From contig AP031358.1 of NCBI GenBank assembly GCA_037833965.1, positions 19,786,001-19,850,000 on the forward strand: a DNA stretch of 64,000 bases. The letters run 5' to 3'. Position 1 is the first letter of the stretch. Each line of letters starts with the position of its first letter. The DNA comes from Marchantia polymorpha subsp. ruderalis. Its lineage: Eukaryota > Streptophyta > Marchantiopsida > Marchantiales > Marchantiaceae. The notes beneath the pieces are model-generated. The model saw only the letters and a program-made list of their open reading frames with translations, made no database searches and was not told the origin of the DNA. Position numbers and translations under genes: made by a program. This document shows, piece by piece, positions 33,601 through 45,970 of the stretch.

Positions 33601-36600
33601 ATCATGTGAGAACCTTATTAATAAGATGAGATCTCATGAATATTTTTGTAATATAATCAGAAATATAAAAATAAAATAAATTATATTTATCTTCATTATC
33701 TATCATCTTATTGCTCTATTACCTTTGTAAACTTTCACATTACATGACTTTTACATTCAAAGCAAATAATTTACTTGATCTTTAATCTCTTGAAGATGTC
33801 TCGTATTTGACTCTGATGCATCAATTGGAGTTGGTTTAGGTTGAAGTTGGAAAATTTGAACGTGAGTTTCATTTTTTGTCTCTCCAATTTTTTCTTTTTA
33901 TACTGTCTCACTTTTCAATGCGAAGATTTCATGTTCCATGGCTTGTTATTTTGTATGTCCATCTACTATTGCTTTTCTTAACTCTTTCATCTTTGTCATA
34001 ATTGCAATAAAAACTTCATACATCTCGATTGATGTTCCTATGCTTTCTTATATTCATTCTAATACAAGATAAGTATTTTAACTATCCGATCTTTCAACAA
34101 AGAGTCATAAAAGATGTAGGTGAGTGTATAACAATTCTATAATATTATTCTCCATAATATCTCATAAAAATTATTATTTTTGGATATACTGTTATAATCT
34201 ATACATAAGTGTTGAACCGAACCGGTGCGTATGATTCGCGATTCAAATCCATGAACATTCAATATTTACTGAATATGATAAAATTTTAAGTTTCTCCATA
34301 ACTAACTATTGGAAATATCAATGGCAATCTCGACTTCATCTATATCAGTTATAAAATTTGTACACCAACAACCCATAAGATATATCCAAAATTGATGTTT
34401 CTCCGTACAACAAAGATGGATATCAAATAGGTTTCAAATTGACTAATGCGATATTGAAATTCTGCCATGCACCTTTATATCTACAAAAATCACAATTATT
34501 CCCTAATTTAATATCTCTATATGTAGATTAATGACACATGTCAATTTATACATATGTCATATCTATACAATTTTAAAAACTGTATTACATCGTTACTCAC
34601 TTGCTATACTATGAGGAATAATCCACATTCAATGAAAGAACAAGATAACTCTATTACCGTTGTAACATTAGGATTTCAAGAGAAATTTACTCGAAGATGA
34701 TACATAAACTCTAAAGATGTGTCACACAATCAATGCCGTCAAACTCAGTCACATGATTCATTATAATCGTTTTGATATACATTGTTAGAAGAATGGTTAG
34801 AATAGAAACAAGAAAACTCAGAACAATAATATACATGTTTCATCAATCACAACCTACGTCTATAAAAACAGTAGTCTTTTTTGAAAATCTATAATTATTC
34901 AAGTCAAGTGTGTCTTGACCTTGCATATATAACTTGTAGCTGAAATTCTACGATTAACTATAATCCATTTTAGTTAGACCTGTTAGATCGGATGTTGTAT
35001 GTATGAAATAAAATTAGAATTAGCTAAAGAATTAATCGTGGTTAGCTTAGTTATAATTAAGTTTGTCACGTTATAATTATGCTCAGTTATAATGTCTATA
35101 TTTAACAGAAGAATTAGAGAAGTTCAAGAAGATTTAAATAAGCACATTTTTATTTGTTTTGTACAAAAAGTCTAGATTCCAAGAGAAAATATCTTCATTT
35201 TCATGTTGAATTTGATTGGTTTGACTAAATATTAAAAACTTCATTAGTTAGATTAAGTCTAAAGTTGACTTTATGTCAAATAGAGGTTCTAGAAATTGAA
35301 AATGAATAAAAAGTATGTCGCCATATCAATCTAGGGATTAAGAAACTTCTAGAAAGTTTAAGAGTACAATGAGATGTTGCCAACTGTTGAGTATTAGTCA
35401 AACTTACTATGCATTATCTTTGTAAAGTAAAATAGATAAGAATTATCAATTATTACTATGATAACTTCTCAAGTGGTAAATATAGAGAGGTAGAGAAGAG
35501 TCTCTAAGCAAGTTTGAAACGTTCATGAGTAGAGAATTGTTTCATATATGAAAGTATGACGTTTTTCAACATCTTGGAGTGTCGATGTGTGTGTGAATTT
35601 GAGTGATGAATTGAGTTAATGTGTTAAAAGGTATTTGGATATGAGTATGAGGAACAATTCTAGCCTTTTAAACCATTACGAACCATCGCAAAGCCATGAA
35701 AGATAAACCTGAGTGAGAATCAGCCCAGATGTTGCAAATCTAAAGTAAAGGATATTCAAGATTGAGTATAATAGATAATAATGTAATATCTATAAAGTCA
35801 TATAATCAATCCGTGGTCTTGTTAGATAAGGATTGAATGTGTTAGTTGGAAATGACACGTGAGCAATCTGTGTGCTCATTAGGTAATTCCATCATGTAAT
35901 CAATTCACTAAGAGTGGATTGGATAGTAAAAAAGATATCTTATATTTGTGTATGTGTTTAAAATATCTATATAAAGAAGATAAAAATCATTCACGTTTGA
36001 AGATCTTGATGGTAATTGTTACTTGCATTGTCGCTTTGTATGTTATTTTATAGTATCTTTTTTTTTACTCTTTCATCTCAATTGTGATCATATTTAGTAA
36101 CTCATACATGTCAAGTGATATTCTTGTTCACTTTAAGGTAAGTGTGATAATTCTTTAATTCTTTTAACAAAAGAATCACAAGATATAGAGATGATTCTAT
36201 ACTATTTCCTGTCATAATTTTTCACAAAATATTTCCCTACACTTTATTCAATCAATGTCATTCAATACATCTAATATCCACATGCGTTTGAATCAAACCA
36301 ATATAGATGGTTCATAATTCAAATTCATGGAACATTCAATTGAAAATGTTATAGTAGAATCTCAAGTACTTTCATAATTAAAAATTGGAAATTTTAATAA
36401 AATTATTGATTTCATCATTCGAGTCATAAAATTTGCATCTCGATGTGCATTTAGAAAAAAAAATTCATTAAATTTTTTTTTAAAAATAGATTGGAGATCT
36501 ATCATTACAATATATGAAGACCATCAAACATCTCCATATTTACAAAATCATGAAAAAAAATCTATCTAATTATAGACACTCTATCTAATTATAGTTCAAT

Positions 36601-37099
36601 TAATTCTTTTAGCAAGAGCAAGAGGACTCTCATATCATTGTAAAATTGACCATCAAGACACTAATTCATTCAAAGATAATACATGATTTTTGAAGATAAA
36701 AGATACTTTGAATGAGTTTTTACTTACTTATATAAATTTTATCACTATGTACAAAGAAATAAAATCTCACACCATTATACATTTTAATTTTAATGAATTG
36801 ATAACATAGATTAGAATCAAAACAAGCAGATGGATTTGTGGCTTGTCAATTAACACACTTAATCTTTATCTATCAATCATATGAATTGTTTTTAAGACAA
36901 TTTTTGATAATACAATATAATACAACTATATTGAATAAAATATATTTTAAAACTAACTAATAAAAGATTATTATAATAATAACACAATATATACTTATGA
37001 AATTCTGTAAATGAATACTTTTGTCAAATTGAGTTTAACTTCAAAAAAAATAGCTAAATTTTTTTAGCAAATTTTTTTGGATAAAATAATATTCAATAT
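33601..37099. other. Very AT-rich stretch with a diverged direct repeat
   Basis: No gene. Segments at about 34210-34375 and 36285-36450 share a similar order of words (GATTCAAATCCATG/AATTCAAATTCATGG with AACATTCAAT, then ATTGGAAAT and ATAAAATTTG). They may be ends or internal parts of an old element such as the copia remnant nearby. Confidence 0.35.
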
Positions 37100-37680
37100 C
37101 AAGATATTTACTCGCTATAAGTTATTTGATGACGTAAATAACTCTCTATATTTAATTTATTATAAAATATTGATTATATGTTGTTTTCATGAGAAATACA
37201 AATAGAATCAACTAATCAAATAGAATCTTTATTTACTTTTTGCTAAATATGCACGCTTTTAATTTAATAGAGCTATGCATACTTTCAAAAAAAATCTTTA
37301 AAAAAAACATTGAATCCAAATAGTTTGTCATCTTGAATGTACAATTCATTTGAATTTTGCATTCATTTATGTTGTATTCTTGATTTCTCAATATGAGCAT
37401 TCTATTTATATATCTCAATATTAGAAAGTTAAACCAAATAATTCATCTATTTTTTCAATAGAGCAAACACACTTAATGAAATTATTTACTTTTCTATGAA
37501 TTTATCAAATCTTGCCTTATTTTGTTTACAAACTTGCTTCAAACTCATAAAAAATTGAAAATTCTACAAACTTTTCAAAAATCTTCTACTTCAAATATGA
37601 AAGTAAAATGCTTTCACAACAATTATTTGATCTACAACTTGATCATATAATGCATACATATAAAACAACTACATAGAAGT
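37100..37680 (-). pseudogene. Highly decayed Ty1/copia reverse transcriptase fragment
   Basis: On the minus strand, SLKQVCKQNKARFDKFIEK (about 37490-37545) lines up with the copia motif LYGLKQxxRxWxxKFDxFI. MLILRNQEYNINECKIQMN, continuing FKMTNYLDSMFFLKIFFES (37418-37290), lines up with the copia stretch DMLI...EI..LK..L...F.MKDLG....LG.EI. Stops and frameshifts are frequent and the DNA is very AT-rich. This is recognition by motif only. Confidence 0.5.
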
Positions 37681-39506
37681 CATGTCTTATATATAATATT
37701 TTTTTGAATGCTAATGTATGAACTTTTAGTTGTGTGTAAAGCTTGATACTTTTATTTTTCATGTTTTTACATTGATAAGGTAGTAATGATGCAATAATAT
37801 TTTGGAAGATTAATGTGCTTTTTACTCATTAATAAATAGAAAACGTCTTAGGATATCTTGTTTGATACGCTGCGTAAGTTATATCCCTTTATTTACTAAC
37901 ATTTAATCAAATACACTTTTGGGTTGAAATTGCAAGTCACTTGATATCTCAAACTAAATACAATCGCGATAACATAATTACAATGTATTGATTGTTTATT
38001 ATCAGTATATATAGAAGAGACTGACTAGAGCCCAACTGGATCCATAACTTGGAAATCATTCCTTTTACGTGGGAAGTATATAAAGCTATGCAAGGAAACT
38101 TTGAGATATCAAAGAGATGTAATGTGTGAGTCTTAAAGTTGAGTATTCTTATTTTGCATTATCGTAATATCAACTGAACATTTTAGTATATATTTTTTCC
38201 ATTTATCATGTAAACCTAGTCTCACTTCTATACTGTAGAGTGGCTGTAGCTCACTAGATGTTGCATCACAGTTGCATATCTTGATGAGTCGATATCTTTA
38301 TTTTTAATCCATACTTTACGAAATGTAAATTCATGTCTGTGCGCTATGATAACAAGACATATAATACTCCACAAAATTTAGAATCATAATTCTGCATATT
38401 GAAAACAAGAGCTTTCCACATCATACAAGAGGCTTCACTGGCGCTTTGAGTGCAGAAAGAGTCTAGTAAGCATAGATCTTCTGCTTCCACCTGTAAACTT
38501 TTCAGTGAGGGCAGACGAATAACTCCACAAGTCTTCAGATGCTCTCTTGTGATGGAAGAGACTGGCACACTTTCCAGGGCCAAAGTTCTCTTAAAATCTT
38601 GAAATGACATGATTGGACTTCGAATAGTGGGCCTCAACGGCGCCCTCTGTCCAGATTGCGTTGCATTCGGTTGAGACAGTCTCTTATGGACTCTGAGAGT
38701 AACTGTACCTCACAGATTGGTTACTGATCCAGACCGACTTACCTCGTTACTGGTTCTTTGGAGATTCGCAGCGAGCGAATTGTGAGATACGAGCTGCGAA
38801 GCACTTGCGATTTGACAGTCTTGACCTTTACAGCTGTTTGGCGGCACGGAAGTCGTCACCATGAACATGAACCTCAAGCATCAGTAGCCTTGAAATTATG
38901 TTCGCTCATTTATGACAGTTGAAATAAAACAAAATCGGCATTTGTGTCTAACTAGGTCAGGCAATGCCAGTGCCTGTCAAATTCTCGTTATGAGCGAGAC
39001 ATAAGTGCTCGACAAGAGATTAATGCGATAGTCGAACTGCCTCCGAGTGCTTCTCCTACCAACATCGACATCAACACCAACATCGAACTTGCTTAGAGTG
39101 GGAAGGTGGCCAATGTCGTTAAGACAACCTCATTTCGAAACTGAAAACTGAACCGAAGGCACGTACACCATGAGCAGGACGACGGCATTCCTTGCATTGG
39201 TGGTGTGATGTGAACTCCTAAGAATGTGGTTGTATGGAAATAGGTTGAAAACTGCCTAATCTTAGTTCCTTAATATACATACATACTGTAACGTGTACCT
39301 ACATCTATCAATGGTAACTGCCTCTCGTCTCCTCAAAACCTCCGGTTGCTTGTTCTCCCTTCCTGAGACTGGAAGTTCCTAGGACCATTCTCGAACAATT
39401 CTCAGCACCGGTGTCGTGCAAGAGGTATTCTGTGGGACGTGCTGAGTTCAACTCCTAAATCATTTTGAGAATCTGGAAAGAATTCCCATCGTTTGATGAG
39501 TGAATC
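37681..39506. other. Region downstream of KOB1, no gene recognised
   Basis: Includes the probable KOB1 3' UTR (minus strand, next to 39507). A 97-aa minus-strand frame at 38344-38637 has no recognisable domain. Confidence 0.45.
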
Positions 39507-42500
39507 CTATGACGTGATTTCCGAAGATAAATCGGGAGAGCCCATTGGGGGCATGGCCTGGGGGTATACATCCAAAAATTGCTGAAGCTGCCTCCTAGCT
39601 CTCTGCATTATATCCTGATCCTGGCTCGTTGTCATAGATATTTCCATGTCCTCGTCAGTCTTCCTCATAGTTTGCTGTTCGCCTTCTGATAAGCCTACCC
39701 GTTCGTCTAGCGATGACTTCATTTTTTCAGGAGACCGCGAGACACTGGACAAAAATTCATCCCGTGACTTGTACTTCTCAAGCAGCTCTTGACCCGCAAT
39801 CAGTGCATCGCTAAATACTCCAGCTTCCCGCAAACCTTGTATGATGACCTGTCATACATCCACGCATAGTCTATCAGATTTCAAGCTAGTAATGCTTCAG
39901 CCACCCAAAAGAATGTTTCCTCGGTAGTATCTTCTGGCACTTTAAATCTGAGTGGATACTTAAGTGGATGTACGAACGCGTTGCATTCAAAACTGGTTGA
40001 CTCGAGGGGCAAAAGTACATTTCGATCCAAATATGATAGTTTTGAAAACTTCAACATTCCCTTCATGAGCAAAAGGTGGTCATAGAGAGCAAATGTTACC
40101 ATCGGTGCATAAATGCGTGTAAGCAGACCCTTCCTCATCAACTTCAGGTTCAGCTCTTTGTCTGTCCATACAACATGTTGACGGTACCTGAATACAAGGA
40201 AAAGACGAATGGCTAGCAATCAGACAAGACTGTTCAGCATGTTTGACTTTGGTGAGTAATGTCAGTCAGTTACAACCAGAATTTATGGAAGACCTGAAAA
40301 TACGCAGCGAACAGGCGTGAGAAAATACGGTGCAAGAACACATCAAACTCGTTCAAGGAGGAGAGCAGACGCAACATACCAGACTCGCATCTCCTCCTCG
40401 GTGAAAGTTGAAGCAATGATGAAGGCCTGTGATCAGAGTTGTCCAGGATTAAATTGCAGTATACCCCAAAGAAATGACAGAAAGAGTCGTCGTCAACGTC
40501 AGAGTGAGATCTTAGGAGTTCCTTTGGTCGGCCTCTCGCAACTCTCATACCCACAATCAAATACACGAAAAATGGTACATTTTTGCGAGAAATCGGTCAT
40601 CCGGGAGGTCGTTGGCTTGTCCCTTTCCCTTTAAAATTTTTGATCGATATTCAAGGCACATTGGAATAAAATTTTCGGAACTGCTGCAAGCTGCTACCTC
40701 AATTCATTTTGAAATATTCTTTTCGCATTCAATACATTCACCTTGCTTGACATTTTTATCTTCTCCTCACATAATCCTAGTACCTACTTCTAGAATTATC
40801 AAAAGTTTGGTTGGGATACTCACATCGCGGTCAAACTCCAGCATGAAACACTTTTTGACGTCTTCCTTTGTGGGTTTGCATCCACATCTATCTCTCCTTG
40901 ATGTCAAGTCTGAAAACTTTGTGTAGGTAAAGTGCAACACAGCTGCTTCCTCCAACTTAATCTCGCTGAAAAGATAAAAGATCGATATAATAGGCATGCA
41001 TTAATATTTGCCTGCCACAGTCCGAAGACCATAGACGCACAGCCTTGGAAGACCGGTCAATTGTCAACACTAGTGTGAAGCAATTTTGACCATACTCTTC
41101 AGCATTAGCTTAGCCGAACATTTTTATCAATGTGAAAGATTGCTTCAGAAAAGCAAAAGAAGAAAGCCTACTTGGGATTCTTCATATAATTGTGCCATCG
41201 ATGAGCTCCATTGGGTCGTAAGTGGTTCTGTACACGAGCAGCAGCCTTGCCATTCCCGTAGGTCAAAAAGTAATTCGGATTGCCTCGGGTTGCTTCACGA
41301 TACAATCCGAAGTAGGTTTCCTTCATCACATGGTCATAATTCTTCTTAAACATTGACACCTGAAAAGGATGAGCAAAGCATGAGAATTACAAAATTTCTT
41401 TACAGCAAGACATCACCTTTCGCGGACAGATTGAACATTAGACTCGACATCCAAAGTCACATAATCTTCATTCCAAGGTCTATGTTTCTGTCCACATATT
41501 TCCACAAAATGCACGGAAGAAACCAGAGACATTAGTGCTCAGACCACGCCCCTATAAGTAAACCAACAAGCTAATCGAATCCTATCATCAAAACTCAAGG
41601 ACAATATAGCATCTAGCTGCACAAGCTGTGATGTAGATATGTAAGATAGGAAAACTAACCTCAGTGAAGGGTTCTTTGATATCATCACGTTCGATCGCAC
41701 TCTCCTGAAAGAACCAAAAACTCCCCTGAGTCTAAAAATCTTAAAAGCCAAAAATACGTTCTCCCGAGGCATAGATTTTGAACAAGATTTTTTTAAAACA
41801 CTGTCTACAAAAGGAACAATCCTGTAGTAGGACAATGACGAGTAAAGACCAAAGGAAAAGAAGAAATATAAAACAGAATGAAATCAGAATAGGGGAAGAT
41901 GTCAAATCACGTAATATGTAGAGCAGAAGGCATGCAAAACCAAGCAGAATGAACATACTGTGGGCAAAGCACAGAAGTCTTCCCCAAGCCAGTAACGGTA
42001 CAAAACCCGTTCACTTGATTATTGGAAAAGAAGAAGTCACATTCAAAACATTTTGAGGCAAACACTTGGAAAACTGTATCTACTTACGTAATTCGGGAAA
42101 ACGACCATATCCACATCATCGGCGACCTCTCCAAGCAAACGCCTCAATGAAAATTCTGAAGAACCAGCAGGGTGCAGCAATTCATCGGTATCAAGGTGGA
42201 TGATCCAGTCCATTCCAGCTGCCTGTAAAGCCAACCAAACATTCACGGTCAATACTTTATGAACGTTCTCTTATAAAGAGTTTCATCTTGAAACTTTGTC
42301 CATGTTAACAGGGCGTCCAGTAAAGAATTTAGTCCCTTACCCGAGCCATGACAATAGCCATTTCCATGTTCAGAGACTGTCTCACAAAGAGTTCATAATT
42401 ACAAGGTCGGAAGAAGAAACTTGATAACCAGGTCTCGTTCCAGATTCGACTGCGAGCACAACGCAGATCAACGCTATTAGAACCTTGTGTTTCGAAAATG

Positions 42501-44177
42501 TTCCTAGACTTGACTTTGATAAGCGTCTCGTACAGGTGCGAAGGTCTGATATAAGGTTAAAACCCGGACATTTTCCCAACGTAGTTCGATAACTATTGGC
42601 GACATCAGATTAGAGAAAGTTCTCAAACTCGAGACAGCAATCAGACCCAAAAAGGACGTATGGAGATACAAAACAGAGTCTTCAATTGCAGTACATGTAG
42701 AAGATCAGAAATGATGACGTTGAATAAGAGCAGCAAGCTTCTTGGACATATACAAACGCACGAATGCATGCCGTGAAACAATACAGCGCTTAAACCACTT
42801 GTGAAGAAATGAAAATAAGATCAGCATTGAACATTCCTGTATTAAGTACAGGCACTTCAACATCAAAAAGGTAAGCAATCATCTAGAAGCTCTTCCCAGA
42901 ATTTCATGGCGTAATTTTGTAGTCTTGCAGCTGTTTTCAATTCACTATTCGAAAAATAATATAAGTGCATTCAATGAGAGAGGGACACAACTGTTCCTGT
43001 AAACAAAAAATCATAAAAGCAGGCTGCACCTTTTAGCTTGCTTCTCCTCAAGCTCCTTCGTCCTATGTACAACTTGTACACCCTGCGATAAAGCACTGTG
43101 AAATTGAGTTTAAATCCACTACAGAAACAAATTGTTGCAATCTAAAATCCCAGCGAAAAATCCCTCTTTGAAGATGACCAAGTTCCAACGCAAACCCAAC
43201 TTACAGGAATGGCTTCTAGGACAGCCGAACTGTTCCTGGAAGCTGCTTTTCCTTCGACAAATAGAAGAAAGTTGGTAACACCAAGAACTCGATGATAATA
43301 CAACCAAGGCAAAATCTGGTCCAAACCTGCAGAAGTACTCGTACATATGCATATCTGAACACACAAAGCATTATTTTAGGTCTTCCGAACTTCGAAGTAG
43401 GACATCAACGACCCTCCCAGACTTTCATATCAAAAAGATGTACAGAAGTCCAAATTTTCTCACAGTCGCAACGCAGAAACATTTGAGACAATTTCGATGC
43501 AGAAAATTCAGCCAGTAACCTCACTGCTGTTTCAACAGTAGGGATCCTAAACGGACGGTATCCTAAACTTAAACGGACTTTCAAATTCGAACAGGACTAC
43601 GCTAAAACAAGTAAAGTCCACACTTCAATTAGCAAAAGCAACTGTCGTTCCTGACTGACATCGTTGTCTCATATTCTGGATAAAGTTACAAATACCCGAG
43701 TGCAATCACAAGCGAACGGAGAAAAAAACAGGATGTTTCAGAGCAATATGATGGCACCATGATCAGAACAAATAGCCGGAAGTCAATCAGTCAGTCGGTC
43801 GGTACCTTGGGCCTGGCTTCGCCAACAATGGCATACTGCCAACCAGGATGATGAGGGAAAGAGGGAATGTTCCGCTTGCTCAGAGCATCGGTGCTCGCAC
43901 CAGCACAATCGCTGGTGGTGATGGTGCGCCCACCCGAAGGCGAGTTGCTGAGCTGCACTCCGGGCAATCTGGAAGTGTCACCCCCCAACCGCCCGATGGT
44001 GGCAGGGTCCGATAGAGCGCCTCCCTTCCACTGCAACCCGAAGGCGAACGCAGCCAGCCCCAGAGGAAGCATCGTCAGAGCCCACAGCAAAATTCTGGAG
44101 GTGCTGTGCTGCTGCGGTTGCTGCGACCTCGGCAGTTGCTGCAGAGGTGCGTGCCGCGAGTAAGGCCCGCCCGCCAT
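39507..44177 (-). CDS. KOB1: KOBITO1/ELD1/ABI8-like glycosyltransferase-like membrane protein, 11 coding exons
   Basis: I could join eleven coding exons with GT-AG introns in phase: 44177-43806, 43354-43205, 43082-43030, 42449-42341, 42222-42088, 41704-41660, 41359-41172, 40965-40824, 40426-40380, 40187-40100 and 39848-39507. They give 556 aa; the Arabidopsis protein is about 530. Residues about 30-50 form one hydrophobic segment (signal anchor), so the rest should lie outside the cytosol. The core carries the GT92/DUF23-like signature [12 protein letters not shown] (DxD-like), then [60 protein letters not shown] and [17 protein letters not shown], all hallmarks of the plant KOBITO1 family. 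Family knowledge: the gene is needed for normal cell elongation, cellulose deposition and ABA or sugar responses, and its enzymatic activity is unproven. The C-terminal tail after LREAGVFS is Ser/Glu/Gln-rich and poorly conserved. The start ATG at 44177 is the first Met before the anchor. UTR borders were not determined. Confidence 0.93.
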
Positions 44178-45440
44178 TGGGCGGTACCCTGCTCACTCAA
44201 CTTACAATTTCCGAAACCTCTCCAGCATTCAAATCAATCCCCTCCACTCTTCTCCCAACTACCAATACTGCAATTACACCCGCTCCTCGACGATGAAAAA
44301 TTTCCGTGGTACCCGAATTTCCCCCCGCGACCTCTTCCTCGAGCTCCGTTTACTATTTAAACTCCCTCCCGCGATCGCCAGATTGGGTCTACAATGACAT
44401 TCTCATGAGTCCGCGCCTCACAGACACCTCATCGACATATTAGAATGTGACGAATGGGAAGCGAAAAGAAGGCTGGATGACTTCGTTGTCCTCGACTTTT
44501 CACAACATGGCTACGGCGTCATATCCGGATCTCGACGTGTAGCAAAATAGGTGAGGCCACTTCCGCGTCCCTCCACAAATTGAAAACGAAGACGACGACG
44601 AGCAAACCTGAGGAATCACGAGGCGTGATCTCAATTGTTGTTACAGATTCCGGATCCCATTGTTGCTGGGATTCGAGACATCCATCACTTGTATTCACTC
44701 CTTCGTCTTCCCTCCTGCCCAACCACCCGAAACACCACAGATGGATCTCCCGAACTCCAGACACCGCACAAGCGAAAAACACACGGATCCCTACACAGAT
44801 GCCAACAAACCGCCGGTCCCGATTCGAGAAACCTATGCAACCGCGTCCTCAAACGCCTGGTACCTCGAACGCTGGAGTCAGGAAAACTCAGGCAGCAGCA
44901 GGCTGAAGCGACCCACTCGCTCCTCTGAAATTTACTAATGCTTCCACTTCCGCTTCCACTCGCGCTCTCAACCCCAAATTCTCACCGCTCGTGATCATCA
45001 CCAAACCGCCAGCAGAAAGAGATCCACAAAATGCGAAAAGTGGCCAGAAAATTGCAGACCTGCCAGGGAAAACTCTTATAGAGCAGAGCAAGTCCGGCAT
45101 GCAGACAGGGAGCGAGCGAACGAGCGAGGGAGAAGGGGAGGAAGGGAAGGGAGGCAGAGAGCAGAGAGACGGGAGCATGGAATGGAGGGAAGCACGGAGT
45201 CAATGCAGGAATGACGCCACTCGAGAGGGAGGGAGGTAGGGACAGAGGCAGGCAGGAAGGAAGGAAGGAAGAGAGGAGTAAATGGAGCTCAAAAGGGGCG
45301 AGCAACTCGGCAGCAAGAAGACGAAGGCAAGCGGACAAACTGCGCTGTTTGATTTGAAGCAGCCTCGAAGCAAGCTTCTGAGCTGCTGCCGCTGCTTCGG
45401 CAACGTCTTCGTGTCGATGCTTCTGCCGACCCCACCATCG

Positions 45441-45462
45441 CCTCTCTCTCTCTCTCTCTCTC
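45441..45462. repeat. (CT)n tract
   Basis: Ten CT dinucleotides in a pyrimidine-rich stretch upstream of KOB1 (GA-rich on the KOB1 sense strand). Confidence 0.9.
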
Positions 45463-45690
45463 ACCTCCTCCTCCTCCTCGATGCTGGGCTTCCCGTGAGT
45501 CCCGTCGCTCGCCTGCCACTCTTAACCTCCATACCGTATCCCGATTATTATTTATTTCCCCATCGACGCACATTCCAACCATCAACCATCAACCATCAAC
45601 CCTCCTTCATTCTTCTGACTCTTTCGTGATCCCTCTGTCGGCCTCTGCATTTCCCATTTTTCCCCTCGATTTTTCCGCCAATTGCGCCAC

Positions 45691-45716
45691 TTCTCTTCTC
45701 TTCTCTTCTCTTCTCT
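45691..45716. repeat. (TTCTC)n short tandem repeat
   Basis: Five copies of the pentamer TTCTC. Confidence 0.9.
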
Positions 45717-45970
45717 GGGCTCGTGATGTATTCTCGGTTCTTTTTCTCGTCCGCCTTTGGCCATTGCCACTTTGGTGCATCATGGATGACGGCCTGGGGC
45801 CAGCTCTCGGGCTCGTCTTTCCAGTGCTCGCGGTAATGATCCGAGCCCGGGAATATCTTCCGGAAGTGCCGTTCCTTCTGTCCATAATTATTGCTTCCAG
45901 TTCAGCTTCATGTCTTGCACTCGCCTCTACCCCTTTTTCTTTTTCTTCGACTTCTTGTGACGATTTATAA

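Larger units (their letters stand above)
44178..45970. other. Upstream region of KOB1: probable promoter and 5' UTR, CT/GA-rich
   Basis: No conserved coding sequence. Long pyrimidine-rich runs on the plus strand mean GA-rich runs on the KOB1 sense strand, as often seen around plant transcription starts. A plus-strand transcript start near 45.6-45.8 kb cannot be excluded. Confidence 0.35.

Noticed and set aside
38344..38637. 97-aa minus-strand ORF downstream of KOB1 as an extra exon
   Set aside because: The KOB1 frame already ends with a stop at 39507, and this ORF resembles no part of the family.
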